A stretch of DNA of 64,000 bases from NCBI RefSeq assembly GCF_036327755.1, contig NZ_CP109596.1, positions 806,001 through 870,000 on the forward strand, read 5' to 3'. The position numbers were made by a program, and so were the translations under genes. Position 1 is the stretch's first letter, and each line of letters opens with the position of its first letter. The DNA is from Nocardia sp. NBC_01503 (GTDB lineage Bacteria; Actinomycetota; Actinomycetes; Mycobacteriales; Mycobacteriaceae). Below are positions 15,342 to 22,232 of the stretch, piece by piece. The notes beneath the pieces are model-generated. The model was not told where the DNA came from. It saw only the letters and a list, made by a program, of their open reading frames with translations, and did no database searches.

Positions 15342-15369
15342 TTGACAATGCAACGTTCCGGCGTAACTG
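15342..15369 (+). promoter_or_regulatory. Promoter candidate of the excalibur protein gene
   Basis: TTGACA (15342-15347), a 16-base spacer and TAACTG (15364-15369). The spacer contains the second GTTCCGGCG half-palindrome, so a repressor could sit between the two hexamers. Confidence 0.5.
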
Positions 15370-15474
15370 TAGTGGCCGGACCCGTACCGGCCACCGTGTC
15401 GCAGCCTGCGACAGCGGTGGCATCCGCGCCGAATCGGGCCGCTGCCAACCTACTGCGCCGACATTGAGGAATAC

Positions 15475-15777
15475 ATGAACGTTCGCCGGCTTCTCGTCAC
15501 CGCCAGCGTCGCGGGACTGACGATTCTTGCAGCCCCCTCCGCCCTTGCCCTCGCCAATGTGCCGACCGGTTCGTCCGGCACGGGCTCCTCCGCCATCGAC
15601 ACCGGCTCCGGCGCGACCGGTTCGGCCAACCTCGCCCAGACCGGCTCCGCCACCGGCGCATACAAGAACTGCGATGAGGCCCGCGCCGCCGGGCACGCCC
15701 CGCTGTTCCGCGGCGAGCCCGGCTACGGTCCGCACCTGGACCCCGATGGTGACGGAATGGCCTGCCCGACCGTCTGA
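15475..15777 (+). CDS. Secreted excalibur calcium-binding-domain protein
   Basis: 100 residues. A Sec signal peptide (RRLLVTASVAGLTILAAPSALA, cleavage about residue 26) is followed by a Ser/Gly/Thr linker (29-60). The C-terminal excalibur domain then reads YKNCDEARAAGHAPL and LDPDGDGMACPTV, with the calcium-loop motif DPDGDGMAC and two cysteines. Such proteins are extracellular and bind Ca; their role is unknown. It is a single gene with its own promoter candidate and terminator. Confidence 0.9.
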   Translation: MNVRRLLVTASVAGLTILAAPSALALANVPTGSSGTGSSAIDTGSGATGSANLAQTGSATGAYKNCDEARAAGHAPLFRGEPGYGPHLDPDGDGMACPTV

Positions 15778-15795
15778 TTCATCCCCATAACGAGA

Positions 15796-15831
15796 AACAC
15801 CCGGTGCCGCAGTGGGCATCGGGTGTTTTTT
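15796..15831 (+). terminator. Terminator after the excalibur gene
   Basis: AACACCCGGTGCC and GGCATCGGGTGTT (one G-T pair) with a short loop and six T residues. Confidence 0.88.
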
Positions 15832-15850
15832 CATGCTCGACTCACCAGCG

Positions 15851-16072
15851 TCAGCGGAAGACCTTGATCAGGATCAGACCGACCACGACCACGCCCGCAC
15901 CGATCAGGCTGTACTTGATCTTCGGCTCGTTCACCTTCGCGACCAGCGCCTGCTTGGTGTTGTCGGCCAACCGCTGCGGGTCGGCCCGCACCGCGAGTTC
16001 GTCGAGGGTGTTCGCGAGCCGGCTCCGTGCGGCCTCGATCTCCCGCTCGATGGCCTCGGTATCTCTCGCCAC
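15851..16072 (-). CDS. DUF3618 membrane protein
   Basis: 73 residues. The N-terminal amphipathic part RDTEAIEREIEAARSRLANTLDELAVRADP is the DUF3618 signature, followed by a C-terminal membrane helix (YSLIGAGVVVVGLILIKVF). The GTG start at 16072 has AGGAG seven bases before it. Members are common in actinobacteria, often near Bcp as here, and of unknown role. Confidence 0.85.
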   Translation of the reverse strand: MARDTEAIEREIEAARSRLANTLDELAVRADPQRLADNTKQALVAKVNEPKIKYSLIGAGVVVVGLILIKVFR

Positions 16073-16204
16073 GTCACACTCCTGTCTGAAAAGCCGCGCT
16101 TGGGCGGCACCGTCGTCTCGAGGCGGCTCGCCACACACGGGCAGCCGACCTGCCCTGGAGTGTATCGTCCGCATGCCGTCGGACCGGCGTACTACGGTGG
16201 CGGC

Positions 16205-16684
16205 ATGACCGAGAACCATCGACTCAGTCCCGGCGACACCGCGCCCGCCTTCACGCTTCCCGATGCCGATGGCAAGGAGGTGTCGCTCAGCGATTACAGC
16301 GGTCGTAAGGTGATCATCTACTTCTACCCGGCGGCGAGTACGCCCGGATGTACCAAGCAGGCTTGCGATTTTCGGGACAGTCTCGCCGAATTGAACGAGG
16401 CGGGGCTCGAGGTCGTCGGCATCTCCCCCGATAAGCCCGCCAAGCTGGCCAAGTTCCGCGATGCGGAGGGCCTGACCTTCCCGCTGCTGTCCGATCCCGA
16501 TCGGGCCGTACTGCAGGCGTACGGGGCCTTCGGCGAGAAGACCATGTACGGCAAGACCGTCACCGGTGTGATTCGGTCGACCTTCCTGGTCGACGAGAGC
16601 GGCAAGATCGAGGTGGCGCAGTACAACGTAAAGGCTGCACATACGACAATCAACATTGACCGGATCTTGGGCAAGCGGAAGTAG
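16205..16684 (+). CDS. bcp: Bcp-type thiol peroxidase with element-derived C-terminus
   Basis: 159 residues. The peroxidatic and resolving cysteines are in TPGCTKQACDF, after the strand KVIIYFYPAAS, as in atypical 2-Cys peroxiredoxins that reduce hydroperoxides with thioredoxin. Residues up to AQYNV are chromosomal. From 16630 on, the last 17 residues (KAAHTTINIDRILGKRK) are encoded by an inserted element. The original end is still readable at 24890-24946 and encodes YNVRATGHVAKLRRDLSV and a stop, which would give 157 residues. So the enzyme survives with an exchanged tail. The catalytic core is intact; whether the new tail changes activity is unknown. Confidence 0.92.
   Translation: MTENHRLSPGDTAPAFTLPDADGKEVSLSDYSGRKVIIYFYPAASTPGCTKQACDFRDSLAELNEAGLEVVGISPDKPAKLAKFRDAEGLTFPLLSDPDRAVLQAYGAFGEKTMYGKTVTGVIRSTFLVDESGKIEVAQYNVKAAHTTINIDRILGKRK
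16619..16629. repeat. Left att core
   Basis: CAGTACAACGT, within the bcp codons for Q-Y-N-V. Identical to 24887-24897. Confidence 0.9.
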
Positions 16685-16702
16685 GAAACCCCTAAACCCG
16701 TA

Positions 16703-16763
16703 CAGGATCGGGGAGCCGCATAACGAGCCGATCCTGACGTGCGGGGGTAGGGGCAACCCCCTG
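16703..16763. other. Paired hairpins next to left att
   Basis: CAGGATCGG (16703-16711) pairs with CCGATCCTG (16728-16736); AGGGG-CAA-CCCCCT follows near 16749-16762. Similar pieces (GAGCCGCAT, AACGAGCC, AGGGGCAA) recur near 21700-21765. Confidence 0.6.
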
Positions 16764-16818
16764 GGGTACGCCTCGACCTGGTGCCGAGCGTCACACCGAA
16801 TCTCCACCCACTCTCGCG

Positions 16819-17118
16819 GTGGCGCAATACGAAGACCACGGCGCAGCCCTGGAGCGCGGGCTTCCGTACGGAACCCCGTTCGTCAAGAAGGTAGAGACAA
16901 GCGCGTGCCTGGTCGGCGCGCCCTGTATCCGATGCGACAAGAAAGCCACGCCCACACTCGAAGCTCAGTGGAAGTCACTCGATGCCATCCGCAACGAACA
17001 CGACTACCTGGAGTCCATCCGGGTCCATTCCTGCAGTGCGTGTGTTGGCACCGTGGCAGGGCTGATACTCCACAACATCGACCCACGCGCGGTAGGTGAC
17101 TGGCTGATCCTCGGCTGA
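16819..17118 (+). CDS. Small CxxC zinc-binding-like protein of the element
   Basis: 99 residues from a GTG. Two CxxC pairs, PCIRCDKK (about 37-44) and HSCSACVG (about 70-77), are well placed to bind one zinc. The rest is helical and charged. I do not recognise the family. It is the first element gene after left att and is followed by a terminator. Such small zinc proteins are common cargo in actinobacterial phages and integrative elements. Confidence 0.7.
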   Translation: MAQYEDHGAALERGLPYGTPFVKKVETSACLVGAPCIRCDKKATPTLEAQWKSLDAIRNEHDYLESIRVHSCSACVGTVAGLILHNIDPRAVGDWLILG

Positions 17119-17153
17119 CCTAACACCCTTGCAGGACTGATAGATTCACCGCT

Positions 17154-17190
17154 GGAACCGGACCGTCTAGCTCCCGGCCCGGTTCTTTTC
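17154..17190 (+). terminator. Terminator after the CxxC protein gene
   Basis: GAACCGG (17155-17161) and CCGGTTC (17179-17185) arms with further internal pairing, followed by TTTTC. Confidence 0.75.
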
Positions 17191-17202
17191 GTTCCAGCCC
17201 AA

Positions 17203-17219
17203 GGTGTTTCGAAGACGAT
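17203..17219. repeat. GTnTCGAAnACGAT direct repeat, copy 1
   Basis: GGTGTTTCGAAGACGAT; copy 2 at 17429-17445 is GGTGTCTCGAAAACGAT. Each has the near-palindrome GTnTCGAAnAC. They flank the DUF4177-like gene and may bind an element regulator. Confidence 0.6.
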
Positions 17220-17230
17220 GCGCTTACGCG

Positions 17231-17401
17231 CTAGGTGCCCTGCTGCCAGTAGAAGTTGTGCCTCGGATACGGGCTCGGATCGAGGGTGGCCGCGACCAGC
17301 TTCCACCCTGCGGCACTCCACTCATCTAGGTGGGCTTGAATCTCGCCCCCGCTCTGGTCAGACGAGAGGCTGACATAGCTGTACATGTAGCGCCTACCCA
17401 T
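17231..17401 (-). CDS. Very small DUF4177-like protein
   Basis: 56 residues from the ATG at 17401, or 51 from the ATG at 17386. The protein reads YSYVSLSSDQSGGEIQAHL, DEWSAAGWKLVAATLDP and PRHNFYWQQGT. The core E-x-x-x-HL-x-EW-x-x-x-GW-x-LV followed by a final F/Y-W strand matches the DUF4177 pattern of many actinophage proteins. Function unknown. It is encoded antisense to its neighbours and its protein-like composition stands out. Easily missed because of its length. Confidence 0.65.
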   Translation of the reverse strand: MGRRYMYSYVSLSSDQSGGEIQAHLDEWSAAGWKLVAATLDPSPYPRHNFYWQQGT

Positions 17402-17428
17402 CTACCGAGAGTAGACACGGCCTTCCAG

Positions 17429-17445
17429 GGTGTCTCGAAAACGAT
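17429..17445. repeat. GTnTCGAAnACGAT direct repeat, copy 2
   Basis: GGTGTCTCGAAAACGAT, two mismatches from copy 1 at 17203-17219. Confidence 0.6.
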
Positions 17446-17526
17446 CGGTTGTCGAGATCCGATACAACTTCCGACCGGTCAGATGCAGTGCTGGGGAAAT
17501 CATGCTCAGAACTGTCTTGAAAACCC

Positions 17527-17576
17527 GTCTCATAACCTCTAGTCTCAAAACCGGTAGCACAACGGGATTATGAGAC
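17527..17576. promoter_or_regulatory. Candidate resolvase site (inverted repeat)
   Basis: GTCTCATAA (17527-17535) and TTATGAGAC (17568-17576) are perfect nine-base arms 32 bases apart, just before the resolvase start. Serine resolvases bind such inverted arms upstream of their own gene. It could also be an operator. Confidence 0.55.
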
Positions 17577-17588
17577 AGGATCGAATCA

Positions 17589-18143
17589 GTGGCACTCATC
17601 GGATACGCCAGAGTCAGCACCACCGAGCAAGACCCACAACTTCAGCTCGATGCGCTCAAAGCCGCTGGCGCGGAACGGATCTTCACCGATCACGGCGTCT
17701 CCGGATCGAAGACCGAACGTCCCGAGCTGGATGCCTGCCTGGATCACCTCCGCAAAGGTGACGTGCTCATGGTCTGGAAGCTGGATCGACTGGGCCGCAA
17801 CACTGTTCACGTGTTGCAGCTCATTGAAGAACTGACCGAACGCGGTATCAAGTTCCGTAGCGTCACCGATGGACTGACCACCGAGGGGGCCATGGGTAAA
17901 GCCATGCTCACGATCATGATGGCGTTCGCCGAACTGGAGCGGAACGTCATGATCGAACGAACCAAAGCCGGACTTGCCGCAGCAGCGGCCAACGGACGCA
18001 AGGGCGGCCGTCCCCGCAAGGTGGATGATGCCGACGCCGCCAAGGCCCGCGAACTGAAGGGCAAGGGAATCAGCGTCCCGGACATCGGCAAGATGCTCGG
18101 ATGCTCCCGCGCGACTGTCTACCGGTACCTCTCCGGAGAATGA
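17589..18143 (+). CDS. Small serine recombinase (resolvase/invertase type)
   Basis: 184 residues, full length for the Tn3/Hin group. Catalytic Ser10 is in IGYARVSTTEQD. The conserved VWKLDRLGRN and GKAMLTIMMAFAELERNVMIERTKAGL (long E-helix) follow. The C-terminal helix-turn-helix is KGISVPDIGKMLGCSRATVYRYL. It may resolve element multimers or control inversion at the nearby inverted repeat. It is distinct from the large integrase at the other end, so the element carries two serine recombinases. Confidence 0.92.
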   Translation: MALIGYARVSTTEQDPQLQLDALKAAGAERIFTDHGVSGSKTERPELDACLDHLRKGDVLMVWKLDRLGRNTVHVLQLIEELTERGIKFRSVTDGLTTEGAMGKAMLTIMMAFAELERNVMIERTKAGLAAAAANGRKGGRPRKVDDADAAKARELKGKGISVPDIGKMLGCSRATVYRYLSGE

Positions 18144-18306
18144 TCAGGCCGCAACCTAGACCCTGGCCAAACCGGGGTCTATTTTCTTTTCTAAGCCACT
18201 AAAACACGCCTACCCGTACTTGACTCTCCCAGAGGTCTTAAATCCTCCCACGGGCAGTGAATGTATTGATAGGCTCGCCGTCTACCGACCTGCATGGGGG
18301 TGCAAC

Positions 18307-18522
18307 TTGTCCAGCAACGAACTCATTAGAAAGTTGGAATTGGAGTCCGCCCGGAGGCGAGAGGAGATACGTGGCGAGTTTGAGATCATTCATGGTCGAC
18401 TTCGGGAAATCAAGGAAGGGCTAGAGGTTACAAAGACAGGATTTGATGATATCGGGAGTCAGATGGAGGATATGAGCGGGCAACTGTACGAGATATTGAG
18501 ACTAGTACGCGAGAAGTATTGA
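18307..18522 (+). CDS. Small coiled-coil protein
   Basis: 71 residues from a TTG with GGGGGT six bases upstream. The sequence ELIRKLELESARRREEIRG and the following LREIKEGLEVTKTGFDDI show heptad repeats typical of a coiled coil to the end. No other motif. A terminator follows. Longer in-frame starts exist but lack a ribosome-binding site. Function unknown; it is element cargo. Confidence 0.6.
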   Translation: MSSNELIRKLELESARRREEIRGEFEIIHGRLREIKEGLEVTKTGFDDIGSQMEDMSGQLYEILRLVREKY

Positions 18523-18528
18523 AACCGG

Positions 18529-18558
18529 AACCCCGACCCTCGAAGGATCGGGGTTTTC
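18529..18558 (+). terminator. Terminator after the coiled-coil gene
   Basis: AACCCCGA (18529-18536) and TCGGGGTT (18548-18555) arms followed by TT. Confidence 0.8.
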
Positions 18559-18603
18559 CTGTTTCCAAGGATCGAAATTCTAGTATCCCTACACGCATAT
18601 TCC

Positions 18604-19428
18604 CTAAACACTCCGCGCTTCAATCGCTCCCTGAATCAGCTCTCGCGCTGCGTCTCCTTTAGCGGATTGTCCTGCAAGGATCTGAAACGCTTTGTCATAA
18701 AGCTCTACCTCTCGGGGCTGTGTCACCGACAACCCTGCGGAGACTGTTTCAATCTTCACCAAACTGCGGTCATACATTAGAAAGTTCACTACCGGCGCAC
18801 GAAACAGAGACATCCGGGGAACTATCCCCAATGCCATCCGAGAAGAGCGGACATAAATAAGAAGCTGCTCAAGCTGCGCCAGCATAATCTGATCATCACC
18901 GACAGTCGTATAGAGCGCCTGTTCAGCGATTAGAAAATGGAACCTTCGCGGACCCTTCCGCAATATCTTCTGACGCTCAATACGCTCTTTAACGGCAGAC
19001 TCCAGGTCATCGGGTATACCGATGAACTCGATGCATTCCCGCAGGACAGCGGTAGCGTAGTCACTCGTCTGCAACAGCCCCGGGATCAGATCGGGATCGT
19101 ATCCACGTATAAACTTCGAGCTTGTTTCGACCTGTCCAGTCTTCTTCTGGGCATGTGCCGACTGAATTCGCTTCCACTCAAGATATGCGGCTTCAAGATT
19201 ACGAACAGAAGCAATTAAGTCGGGAAGATGCAGCGGCGCATCGGTTATCGCACACCAAACACGAATATCCTTTTCGCTCGGTGTCTGCTTCCCGTGCTCA
19301 TACCGCGATACCTTGGAGTTGTCCCAACCGGCGAGCCTGGACAACTCCAGGCCCGTCAGGTTGGCTTGCTTTCGAAGTTCGCGGAGACGCGCTCCTAGCG
19401 TTTCGCGTGCTTGCTGGACGCTACTCAC
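18604..19428 (-). CDS. Scr1-type XRE regulator with DUF5753
   Basis: 274 residues from a GTG. The N-terminal helix-turn-helix is LRELRKQANLTGLELSRLAGWDNSKVSRYEHGKQTPS (about 13-50). The DUF5753 domain follows: FIRGYDPDLIPGLLQTSDYATAVLR, ERIERQKIL, FHFLIAEQALYT, and LYIYV-like strands. Such proteins are very common in actinobacteria and are annotated as antitoxin-like regulators. Its start overlaps the DUF6879 stop by GTGA, so the two are cotranslated and likely act together. Genes order: 108-residue protein, DUF6879, this regulator. Confidence 0.9.
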   Translation of the reverse strand: MSSVQQARETLGARLRELRKQANLTGLELSRLAGWDNSKVSRYEHGKQTPSEKDIRVWCAITDAPLHLPDLIASVRNLEAAYLEWKRIQSAHAQKKTGQVETSSKFIRGYDPDLIPGLLQTSDYATAVLRECIEFIGIPDDLESAVKERIERQKILRKGPRRFHFLIAEQALYTTVGDDQIMLAQLEQLLIYVRSSRMALGIVPRMSLFRAPVVNFLMYDRSLVKIETVSAGLSVTQPREVELYDKAFQILAGQSAKGDAARELIQGAIEARSV

Positions 19429-19943
19429 TGTTTCGGAAAATACTCCGCATGTGGAGTGGCGACACTCCATACGACTTCGCGAACCGAGTTGCAATATTGG
19501 ACTATGACCGGATCGGTCGTTACGGCCAATCCTCCGAGATTTCCATCGGTTCTGAAAGCCGTGAATGCTACTACTTCATCATCCAGGGTCCACCAATCAT
19601 CGGTTGTCAGCTGGGTAGGATCTATATCGCTCCGAGGGAGCCAACGGACATCTTCCCCCGACGCAATATTTATTCGAGTAGTCGCGTGCAGGAATCGCGT
19701 GTAATCGGTATGAGGTTCCGACACGACACGTGCTCGTTGGACGACTATTCCCTTGTCAGTGACCTCTTTGATGAGGTTTTCCCACGACGACCAGGTTTCA
19801 TCGAATGTGCCGGTTTTCAGATACTCGGCAAGGTCATCCGCCTCACTGTCTACCGCGTACTCATCCTGTGTCTCTAGATGGAATGCGCGGTATTTGCAAT
19901 TCCGAAGAAGGTCGTTGAATTCCCTAATATCAAGAAGCTGCAT
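19425..19943 (-). CDS. DUF6879 family protein
   Basis: 172 residues. Strings such as CKYRAFHLETQDEYAVDSEADDLAEYLKTG, GIVVQRARVVSEPHTDYTRF and DDWWTLDDEVVAFTAF are those of DUF6879, a family found beside Scr1/DUF5753 regulators in actinobacteria. Function is unproven; a toxin-like or signalling role is often supposed from the pairing. It overlaps both neighbours (14 bases upstream, 4 downstream), so translation is tightly coupled. Confidence 0.85.
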   Translation of the reverse strand: MQLLDIREFNDLLRNCKYRAFHLETQDEYAVDSEADDLAEYLKTGTFDETWSSWENLIKEVTDKGIVVQRARVVSEPHTDYTRFLHATTRINIASGEDVRWLPRSDIDPTQLTTDDWWTLDDEVVAFTAFRTDGNLGGLAVTTDPVIVQYCNSVREVVWSVATPHAEYFPKQ

Positions 19944-20256
19944 CGTCGGGTCGGATCTCCTTCGCTTTCGGTACCACGATGCTCTGCTCGTAGTCGAGGA
20001 TCTTCATCTGTGCCAGCGTCTCCGGGTCCGTCACGGGCTGCCCCGACAGCTCGAACGTGCCGTGTCCAGTGTCCTCCAGGCGTGTGCCGATGCAGCTGCC
20101 GCGCTCAAGGTACGCCAGCAGCCCATGCGGGATCTCGATTCGGTGCCTGTCTCCTTCGGGAAGCTTCCAGCCAACTACTACATAGCTCTCATCTGTGGCG
20201 TACAGCTGTGGCGAGCCTTCTTTGCGGGTATCGACGCCGAGGAAGCGAAGTTGCAT
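19930..20256 (-). CDS. 108-residue partner of the DUF6879/Scr1 pair
   Basis: First gene of the leftward trio, overlapping DUF6879 by 14 bases. It is beta-rich: QLRFLGVDTRKEGSPQLYATDESYVVVGWKL, then IEIPHGLLAYLERGS. The end is acidic. No membrane segment or signal peptide. I know this type of protein only as a conserved companion of DUF6879 and cannot name its role. ATG at 20256 with AGGAC upstream. Confidence 0.75.
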   Translation of the reverse strand: MQLRFLGVDTRKEGSPQLYATDESYVVVGWKLPEGDRHRIEIPHGLLAYLERGSCIGTRLEDTGHGTFELSGQPVTDPETLAQMKILDYEQSIVVPKAKEIRPDDAAS

Positions 20257-20470
20257 CGTCCTGAATCCTTTGGGATAGACCGGTTTTCACAACAACCTGA
20301 TGGTGTTCCTTCTCCGCTGGTCAGGTCAATGCCTTCGCCTGGATTGCTGCAAAAAGCTGCAAATCTGTAGACCAGAGCATCCCCACGTCCATAGCGTCGA
20401 ATCAGGCGTTCGGGGCCGGTGCAGTCGTCCTGTCCCCGGACTGCCTCACCAACGACGGACAGGGGCCGAC

Positions 20471-20899
20471 GTGAGCAACAACCAGCGGCAAGACAAGGCG
20501 GTCATCTACGTAAACCGTGGCGTACTGACCAGCAAAGCTGATCTTGACTGGGCGACGTTCTACGCACGTCAGCGTGCTCAAGAACTGGACCTGAGGGTTG
20601 CGGAGATCCTGGTACTCGGCAACGCGGACGGATCGCACATGCAGACGCTCTACAACTCCGTCCGACGCGTCGATTCGGCACGTGTGATCACTCCCAACCT
20701 TGGGCACCTCGGAGGGAATTCGGATCGCGTCACCGCCTTCGCGGAGCTGCACACCGTCACCCCGGCGAAAAAGTACACGTGGCGACTCGGACTGTCTCCG
20801 ACCGACCTTGCCGAGGCGTTGAACCCGCCGCAAAGCCACCCCGATGCTCGGGAACCTCGGGAGGAGGTGAAGGCCGTAGCCGAACTCAGGACAACCTAG
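20471..20899 (+). CDS. Hypothetical protein of the element
   Basis: 142 residues from a GTG with AGGGG upstream. It begins KAVIYVNRGVLTSKADLDWATFYARQRAQELDL and continues LVLGNADGSHMQTLYNSVRRVDSARVITPNLGHLGG. The alternating beta-alpha form recalls the start of serine-recombinase catalytic domains (IYVNRGV in place of IYxRVS), but the catalytic serine is missing, so no such activity is claimed. Divergent from the DUF6879 trio; terminator behind. Confidence 0.65.
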   Translation: MSNNQRQDKAVIYVNRGVLTSKADLDWATFYARQRAQELDLRVAEILVLGNADGSHMQTLYNSVRRVDSARVITPNLGHLGGNSDRVTAFAELHTVTPAKKYTWRLGLSPTDLAEALNPPQSHPDAREPREEVKAVAELRTT

Positions 20900-20931
20900 A
20901 AGCGTTGTCTACCAACGCGCTTCACGAGAAG

Positions 20932-20966
20932 CCCCCGGCACCTTCGCAACCGCGCCGGGGGTTTTC
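20932..20966 (+). terminator. Terminator after the 142-residue protein gene
   Basis: CCCCCGGC (20932-20939) and GCCGGGGG (20954-20961) followed by TTTT. Confidence 0.85.
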
Positions 20967-21002
20967 GATATTCATCGGCACCGAAAACAGCAGAGGCACA
21001 AC

Positions 21003-21563
21003 GTGATTGTTGATGAGGCGTTCAATAACCCGGACAGCCGCAGAGGTCAGGTTCTGGACTGGATCACCCACCATTCTGGCTGGTTCATCGCGGCGTATGC
21101 CGGGCTGTGTGTGGGAACGTGGATCAGCGCCACGAACTGGTTGGTCATCCCCGCGCTAGTGGTGGCCGTATCGTTCTGCGGAGCGGTACTCGTAGCCGCA
21201 CTACACAGTCAGCTCACCCGAATCTGCCTGGCATGTATGCGAGAAGTCCCCGTGAACGCTTCCGAGCTGGCGCATCGCCACCGGTGGTTATTACGGGTGC
21301 GGCACACCTGGACGGGACGGGGTGCCATGCCGGTCCTGCTCGTCCTGGTGACCGTTCCCTTGTTCGTCACCGCTCTTCTCCCTGCCGCATACAGCGGTCT
21401 CGGAGTTGCACCCCTGGAGCTATGGGTCATCGCCGCGGGGAGTTCCGAACGGTTCCACCATCGGCTCAGACCGTGGTGTCCGTACTGCAAAGACTGGGGC
21501 GAAGACGGAGACATCAAGGAACCGGCCCCTGACCCGGTGAACCATGACAGCCTCATACACTGA
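21003..21563 (+). CDS. Element membrane protein with two CxxC motifs
   Basis: 186 residues from a GTG. Three or four membrane helices: about 27-47, 48-68, 108-130 and a weaker one at 132-150. A cytosolic loop has RICLACMREVPV, and the tail has WCPYCKDWGEDGD; together they could bind zinc. No known family. Proteins of this layout occur in actinobacterial integrative elements and may help in maintenance or exclusion, but this is inference. Confidence 0.7.
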   Translation: MIVDEAFNNPDSRRGQVLDWITHHSGWFIAAYAGLCVGTWISATNWLVIPALVVAVSFCGAVLVAALHSQLTRICLACMREVPVNASELAHRHRWLLRVRHTWTGRGAMPVLLVLVTVPLFVTALLPAAYSGLGVAPLELWVIAAGSSERFHHRLRPWCPYCKDWGEDGDIKEPAPDPVNHDSLIH

Positions 21564-22232
21564 CCCCCGTCCCCGAGCCATGAGCGTGAACGGCCCGTAT
21601 GGCTGTGTAATGGGCCGTACAGGGGCGGGGAAGGGGCATCTCCCACCGTCGGGGGGAGATAGGCCCATATGCCTGAGGATGGGCCGGAGGCACCGAGGGG
21701 AGGGGCAATCCCCCACCGGAAAGCCCCGAAGTGACAGGAGCCGCATTAGGCGGCTGTAACGAGCCTCGATTCCTCGACTCTTTGGACGGTGAGAGAACCC
21801 ATCAGTTCTCGATCCCGGCTTTGGGCCGGTCTCGATCACTGCGGCTACCAGGAGAGGACACAAGCCCCGATCCTGGGATGGATCGGTTCTTGGACCACAT
21901 CCAGGGGAAAACGGCAGCAGCCTTCTAAAATGCTGCTGCCCTTCACCGTTATTAATAGATAGATTGGCCATGTCCCCACATGGCCTCTCTCAGTTCTCCG
22001 TCTCTGGTCGAAACGCAGCCCCCGCAAGGGCTGCTTATTCTCCCGTCTCCGGGGATCAATGAACTAACCAAGTGGGGTAAAGGGGGAGAGTGAAACGAAC
22101 CCCTATAAGGGGGTTCCAGTTCCACTATTCCACCGCACTGAACTGCGGTTATGTCTCGGCGTGAAACACGCATATGTTCCACCCGTAAACGCCTCTACCA
22201 GCACAAACGCAATCGAGTGGAACAATGCGGGA
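21564..22232. other. Hairpin- and repeat-rich region, candidate replication origin
   Basis: No gene is seen in 669 bases. At least seven hairpins are visible: 21591-21617, 21662-21685 (GGCCCAT/ATGGGCC), 21739-21755, 21867-21886 (CCGATCC/GGATCGG), 21913-21940, 21966-21985 (GGCCATGT-CCCC-ACATGGCC) and 22097-22116. An AT-rich stretch TTATTAATAGATAGATT lies at 21949-21965, rare in this genome. Heptamers GTTCCAC or close forms cluster at 22113-22247. It adjoins the RepA-like ATPase gene. Together this resembles an iteron-type or multi-hairpin origin; function is inference. Confidence 0.5.
22015..22034. terminator. Hairpin with TTATT tail
   Basis: GCAGCCC (22015-22021) and GGGCTGC (22028-22034), then TTATTC. 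Could end rightward transcription from the membrane-protein gene or be part of the origin-like region. Confidence 0.45.

Larger units (their letters stand above)
15026..15474. other. Intergenic region with direct repeats and palindromes
   Basis: No gene is seen in these 449 bases. It holds three direct repeats of 23-base period (15129-15189), two GTTCCGGCG palindromes (15273-15285, 15355-15367) and a promoter-like TTGACA (15342-15347) before the excalibur gene. Confidence 0.7.

Noticed and set aside
20471..20899. The 142-residue element protein as a serine recombinase
   Set aside because: The start IYVNRGV resembles such enzymes, but the catalytic serine and the later conserved arginines are not present.
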